Shown piece by piece: positions 19,601 to 29,400 of a stretch of DNA of 64,000 nucleotides (its first letter is position 1; the number at the start of each line of letters is the position of its first letter). The notes under the pieces are model-generated. The model had not been told where the DNA came from and did not search any database. It worked only from the letters and a program-made list of their open reading frames with translations. The position numbers were made by a program, and so were the translations under genes. Origin of the DNA: Bartonella rattaustraliani AUST/NH4 (lineage in GTDB: Bacteria > Pseudomonadota > Alphaproteobacteria > Rhizobiales > Rhizobiaceae); the NCBI RefSeq assembly GCF_000312565.1, contig NZ_CALW02000031.1, positions 186,001 through 250,000 of the forward strand, written 5' to 3'.

Positions 19601-22254
19601 AATGTCGTTTTGAGGAAGATATCCGCTACTACGGTGGTTATTTTGTGCGCAATTAATGGGATTTTTTCGCGCAAAGAATAATCATGACTGGATGGAATAA
19701 GGGTTTGTAATACACCTAAAATGGGTGAGACAAAAAGACTAAACAGCAAGAATATTTGCCAGATGATTGCTATTGGTAACGTTAAAAGAAACCACCCTGC
19801 AATTGCTGCAATCAACCACATAAGTGGTGTGAGAGAACGACGCAGGTTATCTTGCATTTTCCAACGTGTCGTAGAACTAATTTTATGGCGTGAGAAGAGA
19901 TAAGGCAAGAGCTGCCAGTCACCGCGTACCCAACGATGATGACGCGCAACATCAACATTATAAGCTATAGGATAATCCTCAATGACTTCTACATCGCTTA
20001 TCAAGGCAGTGCGTGCATAACCACCCTCTAAAAGATCATGACTAAGAACGGTGTTTTCTTTAATTTTACCATTAAGCGCTTGTTCAAATGCATCAATATG
20101 ATAAAGGCCTTTGCCGATGAAAGTCCCTTCTCCCAAAAGATCTTGATACGTATTAGAAACAGCAAAAACATAAGGATCAATGCCACGATCGGTAGAAAAA
20201 ACGCGTTGCAGAATTGAAGTTTCTTTTTCTGTTGTAAGAGAAGGTGTGATACGGGGTTGCAAAATGCTGTAGCCTTTTACAACTTTCTCATTTTGTGGAT
20301 CGAAAATGGGGTGGTTGAGTGGGTGGTTAAGTTTTCCAACGAGTTTTGTAACACTATCAGGGGTAAGCTTTGTATCTGAATCAAGAGTCATAACAAAACG
20401 ACAATCCATGGGAAGATGTGGATTTGTCGGGTAAAAACTTGTATTTTTATCGCCTCTTAATAACAGATTGAGTTCGTGAAGTTTGCCACGCTTTCTTTCC
20501 CATCCCATCCAGCATTTTTCGTTTGCATTATAAAGACGCTGACGGTGTAAAAGGAAAAAAAGAGGGATATCATCACGATGATACCGGCGGTTAAGTTTAT
20601 CAATACACCCTTGCGCATAATGCAACAGATCAAGATCATCTTGCGTTTCTCTCAAGGGGGCATCGACCCAATCCGTAATGAGGGCAAAATGAATAGCACC
20701 TTTGGGATTAGAAAGATAATGGATTTCAAGATTGCGCACTTGCTCATCAATATCATCGCGTGATGTGATTAAAGTCGGCACAACAACCATTGTACGTGCC
20801 TGTTTAGGAATACCCTCTTTATATTCATAACCAATGAGCTGTTTTGATGGAATAAGCCATGAAACAACTGTGTTAAAGAAGGCAAAAGCAACCTCCATAG
20901 CAGGAAAAAGCGCTAATGCGGTGAAAAGAATAAGCATCCATGGTGTGATACTGCTTGTCCGTAAAAGAGCATAAACTGCAAGCAGAAAAACAAGTGTTAA
21001 CAGAGAAACAGGAATTGCGATAATTCTTATCTTTGAACAAAAAAGAGCTTTTGCCCATTTTGTGAAAAGAGGTGGATTGTAATAACAGGCTTTTTCAAAA
21101 GCATTACGTCCTTCGTCGACAAGATACCACCCAACAGAGGATTTTTTATGATGAGGGCTTTCTTTAGAGGAAGAGTGTGCCATTTCTATAGCTTTTTGCG
21201 CAATCTCTACTTCATTGAAAGGTGAAAAGCGTGCAATTTTTTCAATCACTTGTCGATAGATATTGCGGGAATGAGAATCAATTTTGGAAAAATCACTATT
21301 TTCACGTAAAATAGAGTCTACAGAGCTTACTGTTTCAAACCACACCGTCCAATCAACATCTTCAATAACGTTAAAGGCACGGATAATATTGCCCATAGTT
21401 GTGCCATCTGCGGCTTGGCGGTCATGTTCATTGGCTGTGACAGTTTCTAAATTACAGTCTCGTTTCTGTAATTGCTTTTCAAGCCAAGTTAATGCCGCGG
21501 TTGAAACAGATGCACCACGTAGACGATAAAATAAACGTGCTGAAAAGGTTGTATCAACAGTGAAAGGCTCAAACTGAGTAAAAAGAGCATGTAATTTTGT
21601 TTCATTATCGGTGCGAGAAATTATATCAGCGGCTTGGTAAGCGAGAATGCGCATATGCCGTCTTTGTTCAATCCGCAGTGAAAGACGATAGACATTTTCA
21701 ATTAAAAGCATTTGTATGACAGAAGGAAGAGCCCATAACTCACCAATTTTCAAGACACAAACTTCTTGAAATCCATTGATCATCGCTGTGAGTGTTTTTT
21801 GTGAAAACCTACTATCTGTATACGCAATATAAAGCCAAGCTAAAGCAAAGATACGTGGTATTCCTTCCTTTTGTTGATAAAGAGGAAGTTTCTTTATGAA
21901 GGCTTTGGATAAATTACGCCGTAGCTGTTGTATCGTTTTATCAATGGTATAATGATTATCAATAAGCCATTGAGCAGATGGTGAAATCGTTTCATCATTT
22001 TGAGCCGCGGCATTGCAGACATGAAAAACATGAAGAATAAATTGAGCACTTTCACTCAATCGTTTATGAAAGTCTTGCTCTCCTTTATATTCAGGAAGGA
22101 GGATGTTTTTGCTTGAGGCTATATCATAGCCTAATTTGTAGAATTCATTCTGTGATTTATAAGTTGAACGAATAGGAAAGGTAGGTTCAGTAAGAAAGGG
22201 AATTGCTATTTTTCTAGAAAAAAAATACTTTATAAATGATGTTGTGAGTGCCAT
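13681..22254 (-). CDS. cgs: Cyclic beta-1,2-glucan synthase
   Basis: A 2857-residue inner-membrane enzyme (NdvB/ChvB/Cgs family, usually 2830-2870 residues) that starts, elongates and cyclises periplasmic beta-1,2-glucan from UDP-glucose. Membrane segments cluster at about 410-465, 810-850 and 945-1000. The glycosyltransferase domain between them has the DxD-type D625/D627 (TLDSDTKL), D740 (VLSHDLLEGG) and the RHHRWVRGDWQ motif at about 771-781. The C-terminal third is a GH94-like phosphorylase module with GGDWNDGMN, thought to set glucan length. It is a single uninterrupted frame. These glucans are virulence or symbiosis factors in Brucella, Agrobacterium and Sinorhizobium. Confidence 0.96.
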   Translation of the reverse strand: MALTTSFIKYFFSRKIAIPFLTEPTFPIRSTYKSQNEFYKLGYDIASSKNILLPEYKGEQDFHKRLSESAQFILHVFHVCNAAAQNDETISPSAQWLIDNHYTIDKTIQQLRRNLSKAFIKKLPLYQQKEGIPRIFALAWLYIAYTDSRFSQKTLTAMINGFQEVCVLKIGELWALPSVIQMLLIENVYRLSLRIEQRRHMRILAYQAADIISRTDNETKLHALFTQFEPFTVDTTFSARLFYRLRGASVSTAALTWLEKQLQKRDCNLETVTANEHDRQAADGTTMGNIIRAFNVIEDVDWTVWFETVSSVDSILRENSDFSKIDSHSRNIYRQVIEKIARFSPFNEVEIAQKAIEMAHSSSKESPHHKKSSVGWYLVDEGRNAFEKACYYNPPLFTKWAKALFCSKIRIIAIPVSLLTLVFLLAVYALLRTSSITPWMLILFTALALFPAMEVAFAFFNTVVSWLIPSKQLIGYEYKEGIPKQARTMVVVPTLITSRDDIDEQVRNLEIHYLSNPKGAIHFALITDWVDAPLRETQDDLDLLHYAQGCIDKLNRRYHRDDIPLFFLLHRQRLYNANEKCWMGWERKRGKLHELNLLLRGDKNTSFYPTNPHLPMDCRFVMTLDSDTKLTPDSVTKLVGKLNHPLNHPIFDPQNEKVVKGYSILQPRITPSLTTEKETSILQRVFSTDRGIDPYVFAVSNTYQDLLGEGTFIGKGLYHIDAFEQALNGKIKENTVLSHDLLEGGYARTALISDVEVIEDYPIAYNVDVARHHRWVRGDWQLLPYLFSRHKISSTTRWKMQDNLRRSLTPLMWLIAAIAGWFLLTLPIAIIWQIFLLFSLFVSPILGVLQTLIPSSHDYSLREKIPLIAHKITTVVADIFLKTTFLAHSAYFMTEAIIRTLYRLMISKQHLLEWKTSAATKAIPNSLRFYILTMWPASLIGIIAFTLPLSFHSLTAFIALPFGLAWFFSPLIAWIVSKASTFEDMLHLSLEDTKVLRCIARRTWLYYATFVNAENNHLPPDNFQEDPEPLVAQRTSPTNIGVYLLSVIAARDFGWIHFKETLTRIEHTLKTLTKMEKFRGHLYNWYETNTLKPLLPTYVSTVDSGNLAGHLVTLSSALNEWAEKPDIFLKSDRKALSDVNTILEEVVKEIPDTEPILRSLRQQIEEHITHCQRSINAFIEKPDATNCSIIDISLIARDLVDLTDKFDQKIQTAESAHALSWAKCLVETCEVHHHDITHDYDDEKLRKKLNSLAMKARQIAFDMQFDFLAQPERLLLSIGYRVQENKLDENCYDLLASEARLATLFAIAKGDIKVKYWFHLGRLLVPIGWKGALLSWSGSMFEYLMPSLIMREPLGSLMDQTNRLIIRHQMEYARKRGVPWGISEAAFNARDHLMNYQYANFGAPSLGLQRGLSRNTVIAPYANLLAAQYVPHQAVVNLKRLRDLGALGTYGYYDSVDFTPSRVKMGEKYAVVRNFYAHHHGMSLLAVDNVVFQGRMRDRFHRDPVIESVQLLLQEKAPHQIPIIHTKTINSRGYHSREWDNVPVRMITNPLRKPRATLLLSNGFYSTLLTANGSGYSRWHNYAITRFIPDVTEDQQGTLFFLRDTHNGHWWSATGEPTRILEEETTCIFTDEKAEYIKTVDGIKSTLECLITSEGCGEGRRLQLMNTTNKDRLIEVTSYGELALATMDNDSAHPVFSRMFIETEIAEERKTIFATRRKRSPKDPEICIAHFVADLTGSLQETEAETDRSLFIGRGRSIHQPAAFDKNARFSNSQGCVLDPIISLRCRVKIPAHEKVELIFWTFAAHTKETLRHHIQHYRQPNIFQQELSMAWTRSQVSLYQNGIDLKAAITFQKYATPLLYPDKTWRLPSAILAKTLGKQSDLWPMSISGDIPILLLRLDNEGGITVLRELLKAHEYWRMRGLIVDLVILNEQTFSYIQNTQRNIEWVCESYRHHTHETNKHQHIFTLQRNQISEQSFKTLLAAARIILHAQNGSLSEQLKELEENRFESAIDNRYQESRSKINDERPYKGRLEATQTKQSLFASIGLTSQQKPSPLFVNGDDLRYWNGYGGFNQHNAYVIRLHGNNTTPHPWINVVANKNFGFHVSAEGALFTWANNSRDYQLTPWSNDPVSNRPGEALYLVDRLSLKCFSPVSAVECDENVVYEACHDFGFSTFKSTHSEIALELTHTLDQEKPVRFSRLILKNEGKKSRSLRLYYYVEWILGNIRTKYAPFILPSYDSNRGAHFIQNPYHIEKSQQVTFLAASEMPTSTTADRTEFIGLTGTVIHPHAIRKAGTLSNTVEAGGDPCSAFTYDIDLLPGQTKEIIFYLGSAENRQDAENLLDQVRKCNFETLLTQQKQQWNDFVSPFQVKTPDPSFDLMVNHWLPYQTYACRMMARAAFYQASGAFGFRDQLQDSLSLLSLKPELAREQLLNATEHQFLEGDVQHWWLPETNAGIRTRISDDIVWLAYGTALYVNTTGDYALLDTPTAFIEGASLTAQQNEAYFQPTQSFQSATVYEHCVLALDLAIKRCGPHGLPLILGGDWNDGMNLVGIEGKGESVWLGWFLGTTLQAFISLAQKRGDNNHVKTWSAYLERLKKSLEKNGWDGAWYRRGYFDDGTPLGSKINDECQIDTIAQSWAVISQMASLKRQKQAMTSMLEHLCDETGGLIRLFWPPFNKTTLEPGYIKGYPPGVRENGGQYTHGAIWSILALAEMDENDKAYALFSMINPITHGCNPEIYRVEPYVMAADIYAIEPHRGQGGWTWYTGSAGWCYRAATQAILGIKRQDDQLFLHPHLPSSWPKYEAKMKFHDAVYTIKVQWGSENMLSVNGKTYTEIHAGIGLQKTGKHEIIRTVKS

Positions 22255-22453
22255 ATAAATGATGTTATGAGTACCGTAATAATTCTCTTGTTATTTTATT
22301 CCATAGTATCTTTATAATTTAAGAGACTATGAAGAGCTTATCTTAATTCATGGGCAGTTCATAGGAAAAAATAAATTTTTTGTTTTTATTGGGGGAATAT
22401 TGCTACTTTTTGAAAAGTTGTTTGAAGAAAAAATAGGCAATCACTTTAAAACA

Positions 22454-22484
22454 TAAAAAAGGTCGCTCAAGAAAGAAGCGACCT
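22454..22484 (-). terminator. Terminator of the aroA-cmk-rpsA unit
   Basis: Plus-strand AGGTCGCT (22460-22467) pairs with AGCGACCT (22477-22484). Six A at 22454-22459 give the T-run for minus-strand transcription. It lies 32 bp past the rpsA stop. Confidence 0.85.
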
Positions 22485-22515
22485 CAATTTTAGTGTTTAT
22501 TCTAACAATTTACAC

Positions 22516-24216
22516 TTATTCTTGTTCTTGTTTTTTCAAGGCTGCACCAAGAATATCACCAAGAGAAGCACCTGAGTCTGTAGAACCATATTGTGCAACA
22601 GCTTCTTTTTCTTCTGCAATTTCTAAAGCTTTTATAGACACTGAAAGTTTACGTGTTTTCTTATCAAAAGCAGTAATGCGGGCATCAACCTTTTGACCAA
22701 TTGCGAAGCGTTCAGGACGTTGCTCATCACGATCACGTGCTAAGTCAGCACGGCGAATGGTTGTTTCAAGATTGTGGTCAATCAATTTGACTTCAATGTC
22801 ATTATCATTCACAGCGACAACTTCACATGTTACAACAGCACCTTTGCGAAGTTCACCAGAGGTTGCTGCTTCTCTAACTTTATCACTAGAAAGTTGTTTA
22901 ATTCCAAGAGAGATACGTTCTTTTTCAATGTCAACATCAAGGACCACAGCTTTAACGATATCACCTTTATTATAGGTATCAATGACTTGTTCACCAGGGC
23001 GGTTCCAATCAAGATCGGAGAGGTGAACCATACCGTCAACATCGCCTTCAAGCCCAATGAAGAGACCAAATTCTGTTTTGTTTTTAACCTCTCCTTCGAT
23101 TTGTGAATTAACAGGAAATTTATTAGCAAAAGCAACCCATGGATTTTCAAATGTTTGCTTTAAGCCAAGGGAAATACGCCGTTTAGAGGGGTCAATTTCA
23201 AGAACAACCACTTCTACTTCTTGTGATGTAGAGAGGATTTTTCCTGGATGGACATTTTTCTTCGTCCAACTCATTTCGGAAACGTGAATGAGTCCTTCAA
23301 TTCCTGGTTCAATTTCAACAAAACCACCGTAATCAGTGATATTGGTAACAGATCCGGTAATTTTTTTACCAATCGGATATCGAACGCTGATGCTTTCCCA
23401 CGGATCACTTTCAAGCTGTTTCATACCAAGAGAGATACGGTGTGTATCTTGATTGATGCGAATGATTTGAACTTTAATCGTTTGGCCAATTGTAAGGACT
23501 TCAGATGGATGATTCACACGTCGCCAAGCCATATCTGTGACGTGCAAGAGTCCATCAATTCCACCAAGATCAACAAAGGCACCATAATCAGTAATGTTTT
23601 TAACAACACCTTCAACAATTTGGTTTTCTTCAAGATTTTGTACGATTTCTGAGCGTTGTTCGGCACGGCTTTCCTCTAAGACCGTACGACGTGAAACAAC
23701 GATATTTCCACGGCGACGATCCATTTTTAAAATCTCAAAGGATTGTGGATTGTGCATGAGAGGTGAAACATCGCGAATAGGGCGAATATCAACTTGGCTG
23801 CGAGGCAAAAAAGCAACAGCACCATCGAGATCGACTGTAAAACCACCTTTTACTTGGCTAAAGATAATTCCCTCAACGCGCACACCGGCATTGAATTTTT
23901 CTTCCAAACGGATCCAGCTTTCTTCACGGCGTGCTTTCTCACGCGAGAGAACAGCTTCTCCCATCGCATTTTCAATGCGCTCAATATAAACTTCAACCTC
24001 ATTTCCAACTTGCAAGGAACCATCTTTTCCTTTAGCTCCAAATTCCTTAAGTGGAATGCGTCCTTCGACTTTAAGTCCGGCATCAATAATGGCCATGTCT
24101 TTTTCAATGGCAATGATACGGCCTTTAACAACGGATCCTTCATTAAGGTTATTGGTTTGGAAGGATTCCATGAGAAGAGCTTCGAAATCCGCTGTTGTGG
24201 GATTGTATTGTGACAT
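22516..24216 (-). CDS. rpsA: 30S ribosomal protein S1
   Basis: A 566-residue mRNA-binding ribosomal protein needed for initiation on structured or weakly led messages. Six S1 repeats are visible, beginning around residues 25, 105, 195, 280, 365 and 450. The GVVKNITDYGAFVDLGGIDGLLHVTDM and GSVTNITDYGGFVEIEPGIEGLIHVSEM blocks are the best conserved. Length is normal for Rhizobiales. It follows cmk, as in E. coli, but with a 130-bp gap holding two hairpins that may form its leader. Confidence 0.97.
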   Translation of the reverse strand: MSQYNPTTADFEALLMESFQTNNLNEGSVVKGRIIAIEKDMAIIDAGLKVEGRIPLKEFGAKGKDGSLQVGNEVEVYIERIENAMGEAVLSREKARREESWIRLEEKFNAGVRVEGIIFSQVKGGFTVDLDGAVAFLPRSQVDIRPIRDVSPLMHNPQSFEILKMDRRRGNIVVSRRTVLEESRAEQRSEIVQNLEENQIVEGVVKNITDYGAFVDLGGIDGLLHVTDMAWRRVNHPSEVLTIGQTIKVQIIRINQDTHRISLGMKQLESDPWESISVRYPIGKKITGSVTNITDYGGFVEIEPGIEGLIHVSEMSWTKKNVHPGKILSTSQEVEVVVLEIDPSKRRISLGLKQTFENPWVAFANKFPVNSQIEGEVKNKTEFGLFIGLEGDVDGMVHLSDLDWNRPGEQVIDTYNKGDIVKAVVLDVDIEKERISLGIKQLSSDKVREAATSGELRKGAVVTCEVVAVNDNDIEVKLIDHNLETTIRRADLARDRDEQRPERFAIGQKVDARITAFDKKTRKLSVSIKALEIAEEKEAVAQYGSTDSGASLGDILGAALKKQEQE

Positions 24217-24231
24217 AAGAACTCCTGATAC

Positions 24232-24309
24232 ATACCTTGTATAAAGGTATAAGCGCTAGGTTAGTGTTAACACACGGTAACTTCCTGCCTTTTTCCTTAA
24301 TACAGGAAG
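24232..24309 (-). promoter_or_regulatory. Structured leader of rpsA
   Basis: Two perfect hairpins lie just upstream of the rpsA ribosome site: ATACCTT (24232-24238) with AAGGTAT (24244-24250), and CTTCCTG (24281-24287) with CAGGAAG (24303-24309). On the minus strand neither is followed by a T-run, so they are not terminators. S1 represses its own translation through leader structure in other bacteria; the same role here is inference. Confidence 0.35.
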
Positions 24310-24346
24310 AAAAATCAGCGCTCAGCCGGAAATCACCTTAACGACT

Positions 24347-26349
<2,003 letters not shown>

Positions 26350-26508
26350 TTATTAAATGAAGCATTCTTTAACACATGCTTTGGAGGGCGTCATGAGGAA
26401 ATCCATTGTTTATGATATATTTATCTTTGACAAAGACACTATTTTTTGATTAAGCACCATGAAATTCATTTTTTGTTGGAATTATAGTTAACTAAAGAGG
26501 CACGCTTC

Positions 26509-26889
26509 ATGGCAAAACAAGAACTTGGAACTAAACGTGTTGATCCAGAAACGGGAAAGAAATTTTATGACCTTAACCGCGACCCTATTGTGTCGCCTTA
26601 TACAGGAATTTCTTATCCACGTTCTTATTTTGAAGTTGCAGCAGCTGAAGCAAATGGTGAAGAAGATATTGATGCTGAAGAGCTTGATACAGCGCTTGAA
26701 AAATCAGCTTTCATGCTTCTTGAAGAGGATGGGGATGATTCTAAAGATGATGATCTTCCTGACTTAGAAGATGGTGATGTTGATCTGGGTGATGATGATA
26801 CCTTTTTATCTCATGATGAAGAAGAAGATGATGATGATGTTTCTGATATTCTCGGAGGTGGTGGTGTTTCTAACGATGATGATTCTTAA
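26509..26889 (+). CDS. TIGR02300 family FYDLN acid protein
   Basis: A 126-residue protein with a conserved N-terminal head (KQELGTKRVDPETGKKFYDLNRDPIVSPYTG) and an extremely acidic tail rich in D and E from about residue 50 (DDDLPDLEDGDVDLGDDD and similar). This is the alphaproteobacterial TIGR02300 family, whose function is not known. The acidic tail suggests a protein- or metal-binding partner role, but that is a guess. It has an AGAGG ribosome site, is divergent from aroA, and is followed by tRNA-Ala, a common arrangement in Rhizobiales. Confidence 0.9.
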   Translation: MAKQELGTKRVDPETGKKFYDLNRDPIVSPYTGISYPRSYFEVAAAEANGEEDIDAEELDTALEKSAFMLLEEDGDDSKDDDLPDLEDGDVDLGDDDTFLSHDEEEDDDDVSDILGGGGVSNDDDS

Positions 26890-26916
26890 AAAAGAAACGA
26901 AAAAGTGTTCTTTTTT
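26888..26916 (+). terminator. Possible A/U-rich terminator after the FYDLN gene
   Basis: AAAAAAGAA (26888-26896) pairs with TTCTTTTTT (26908-26916). The stem overlaps the stop codon and is AT-only apart from one GC pair, so strength is doubtful. Confidence 0.4.
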
Positions 26917-27012
26917 GTAAAATACAAATTCTTCTTGATCTTCGGATTTTCTCGTTTTAAGAAATTTTTCTAAGATTATCTTACTTTTTAAGAGAAGATA
27001 TTTTCTTTATGT

Positions 27013-27088
<76 letters not shown>

Positions 27089-27279
27089 AAAGGATGATTT
27101 TTCAAGATAAAATATCGACTGTGTAAAAACCAAAAACGTTTTGTTCTTCGCAGTAATTGCTTCAGCAGTCATTTTTCTCATCTTAGTGATTTCACAGTGC
27201 GTTGGTTTACAATGATCTGCTATGCATTTTTATGTATTTATAGGCTTTATCTGCAACGAATGAGAAAGCAGCGGGCAAT

Positions 27280-27760
27280 ATTTTGTAATGCATATGGAAT
27301 ACATGCAATGGGAATACAGCCTCATTTGGAGAGGACATGAAGTTGTAAAGGCGAAAACCAATCTCTAGCTTTACCATCATCCTTTAATTCGGCTTTATGA
27401 TTTTCAAAAGTCTCTCAAGCAAAGTTTTAGGGATCATAGAGATTACCCATTGCCTCACATTTTTGTTTTTCACGTTCTTTAATGGAGTCACAACTCTCAC
27501 GTAAAATAGAACGCCCCCTGTTGCATGTTCACGGGCTTATTTTAAAGAGATATCTCTTAGAGCCATTAAGCCCATTTCGCGGTGGTGTTTTAGTGAATTG
27601 TATAACGATAAATTCACTGCGCATCACCATATTCACGCCGATAAAGGGATAAGCTGGTACTATCATTTTTTTTATCCACTCATGGTATATTTACCAACGC
27701 ATAAAGTATAATTTACTCGCCTCATGAGATTGCAACAGCTTTTGCATAAAGGCAGTTCAT
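27280..27760 (-). pseudogene. Integrase remnant, copy C1
   Basis: Minus-strand remnant covering the N-terminal arm and part of the core-binding region. It is recognisable from the nucleotide runs corresponding to the arm (GATAAAGGGATAAGCTGGT) and to the region coding for FESHKAELK, but has many stops and shifts and no open frame of useful length. It lies downstream of tRNA-Ala. Most of it is repeated almost exactly, inverted, at 41194-41690. Confidence 0.75.
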
Positions 27761-27879
27761 GAATGGTTTTTTTCTCCTTTCTTCTATAATTTTTATCCAT
27801 ACGCCACCCCCACTGATAGTGTGAAGCCAAGTGAATAAAATTGATTCAACAGAGAGAAGTTTGAAATAAGAGAATCTTA
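27383..27879. repeat. 497-bp inverted repeat, left copy
   Basis: The reverse complement of 41194-41690, with the same length and about five single-base differences by eye (about 99% identity). It covers most of integrase remnant C1 and half of its leader. The two copies face each other across 13.3 kb of core genes (ilvD to smr). Confidence 0.9.
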
Positions 27880-27945
27880 CGGGTATTTTTGGTTGGTGAT
27901 TCAAGATATATAAAAAATATTTATCATTATAAATCAATATATTGT
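27761..27945 (-). repeat. Integrase leader repeat, copy C1
   Basis: Holds all three GANTC sites (TTGATTCAAC at 27841-27850, GAGAATCTTA, and GTGATTCAAG). It ends in TTATAAATCAATATATTG at about 27926-27943, where CAATATATTG is a perfect palindrome. Confidence 0.7.
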
Positions 27946-27987
27946 AAATGAATTGTGGGCTGTTTATGATGTAAAGGTTAGCCACTT

Positions 27988-28292
27988 TTTATTGTCACGT
28001 TCTTTAAAGAGGGGCACGCCGCTGCACAAAGCAGAAAATATTGTTATGTTGCTCATCCATATCGCTTTTTAATATGCCTTATGCCGTGTCGTTTTTTAAA
28101 AAATATCTTTCATTCCGCAAAAAGTTTATTTTGCAACACAACTGTGAAGAAAATAATGTAAAATCGTGCGTCACCATTTTGATTGCAAAGTACAAGCTGA
28201 TGCTATTTTTCTCATTTCTAGCGCCTAATTTATTTTCTCACTTTCCGAGTGTTACAACAATTTCTGCATTTATCACGGTGTATAAAAAACAT
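27988..28292 (-). pseudogene. Integrase remnant, copy C2 (strongly decayed)
   Basis: Very diverged minus-strand copy. CACGTTCTTTAAAGAGG, then CACCATTTTGATTGCAAAG and GTACAAGCTGATGC keep the order and spacing of the N-terminal coding part of the better copies. A spurious plus-strand frame of 110 codons overlaps it. No coding potential remains. Confidence 0.55.
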
Positions 28293-28460
28293 TTTTCTCT
28301 TTATCTCATGCAATTTTATTCCCATACCTATTTTTTGATGTGCAAAGGAATGCTCTTGATTGATTCGTCATAAAAGAAGGTTTGAAGTGAGAAAGCCTTA
28401 CGATCTTTGGAGTTTTCACTATAACATGGATAATTATTTATCGAGAGAAATCAATATGTT
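28293..28460 (-). repeat. Integrase leader repeat, copy C2
   Basis: Decayed leader. TTGATTGATTCGTC keeps the first GANTC, and GTTTGAAGTGAGAAAGCCTT retains the spacer. Its outer part (CACTATAACATGGA) resembles that of copy D rather than that of its neighbour C1. Confidence 0.5.
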
Positions 28461-28530
28461 CATTTCATGCAGAAGAGATGTGCAGGAATAAAAGCAACCT
28501 CATTGAATTTAGAGCAGTATATTGTAGTAA

Positions 28531-28700
28531 CATATTGATTAATAATGTTTTTTCGTCGTCTCTCACTTTGAGAAACAATCTCGAATATTGTAAGATTTTC
28601 TCATCTCAAACCATTTTATGTTGAATCAATTTTATTCACTTGGCTTTACACCATAAGTGGGATTGGTATGTGGATAAAGTTAGCGAGGAAAAGAGAAAAA
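28531..28700 (+). repeat. Integrase leader repeat, copy C3
   Basis: Plus-strand leader with GTTGAATCAATTTTATTCAC at about 28620-28639 and TTTACACCATAAGTGGG following. It faces away from leader C2, so C2 and C3 form a divergent pair with about 70 bp between them. Confidence 0.65.
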
Positions 28701-28790
28701 ATGCCTCTTATGAATCGCTTTCATGCAAGGGTTGTTGCAACACCCATGCGCTGGTAAAGTGAATGATGGTGCTGGCTTGTGAAACAGCTT
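28701..28790 (+). pseudogene. Integrase remnant, copy C3 (short N-terminal piece)
   Basis: ATG at 28701 gives MPLMNRFHARVVATPMRW and then a stop. One base shift gives GKVNDGAGL before another stop, the arm sequence of the family. The rest is lost. Confidence 0.6.
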
Positions 28791-28807
28791 AGGAACAATA
28801 CATATTT

Positions 28808-28915
28808 TTCAATAAAACATTCAAAATAGGTGATATTGCTTCTATGATCGATGCTCTCAATACCGTTGCTCGCGTTCAAATAGAGTACCTGAGAGACAAA
28901 GAAAACAAATTGTGA
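28808..28915 (+). pseudogene. C-terminal gene fragment, unidentified
   Basis: An open frame of 35 codons to a stop: FNKTFKIGDIASMIDALN followed by TVARVQIEYLRDKENKL. It reads like the regular C-terminal helix of a real protein, but has no start codon and no ribosome site. Its position directly after integrase remnant C3 suggests a leftover phage or island gene. I do not recognise it. Confidence 0.3.
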
Positions 28916-29400
28916 ATGCATGATATCGCGTTTAAAGTAAAAAAAGCATGGATCTTAAGCTTTCTAGCTTGATCACGATGTTAGAGGTTTTCTAAAGCAG
29001 TAAAAATAAATCAATGCAACAAAAGGATAAAAAAGGATTGGGATGAAGAGGTATTACTGATGAGGATTATCTTCATATGATTAAAGTGTCCAGCTAGGAT
29101 TTCTATAAGCTCAGTGAACGCTTGTTCTCATCTTCTTTAAATCTCAATGTTAAGAAGTCGTTATTATCGATTCCATAAATGGTTCAGAGAACATTGCGTG
29201 AAAAAAAATGATTTGGTTATGAAGGAAGTTTCTTGGGTGACGAAAAGTAGCTGTCGAATGTTGCTTATAGAGATTTTCAGATTTTTGTGATTTAATTGTT
29301 TCAAGAGATGCCTTTTTCTTATTTTAATGCATGAGCTCTTGTTTTTAGGGCGTTATTGCAGCACAACAGAAAAAATGGAATATTTGAGGGGAAAAAAATA
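28916..29400. other. Gene-free stretch upstream of ilvD
   Basis: AT-rich sequence with no convincing reading frame, tRNA or strong hairpin. Likely eroded sequence plus the ilvD promoter region. A GAGGGG ribosome site appears at its end. Confidence 0.5.

Noticed and set aside
28041-28373. 110-codon plus-strand frame
   Set aside because: It overlaps the antisense of decayed integrase copy C2 and its leader; the frame is a by-product of AT-rich decay.
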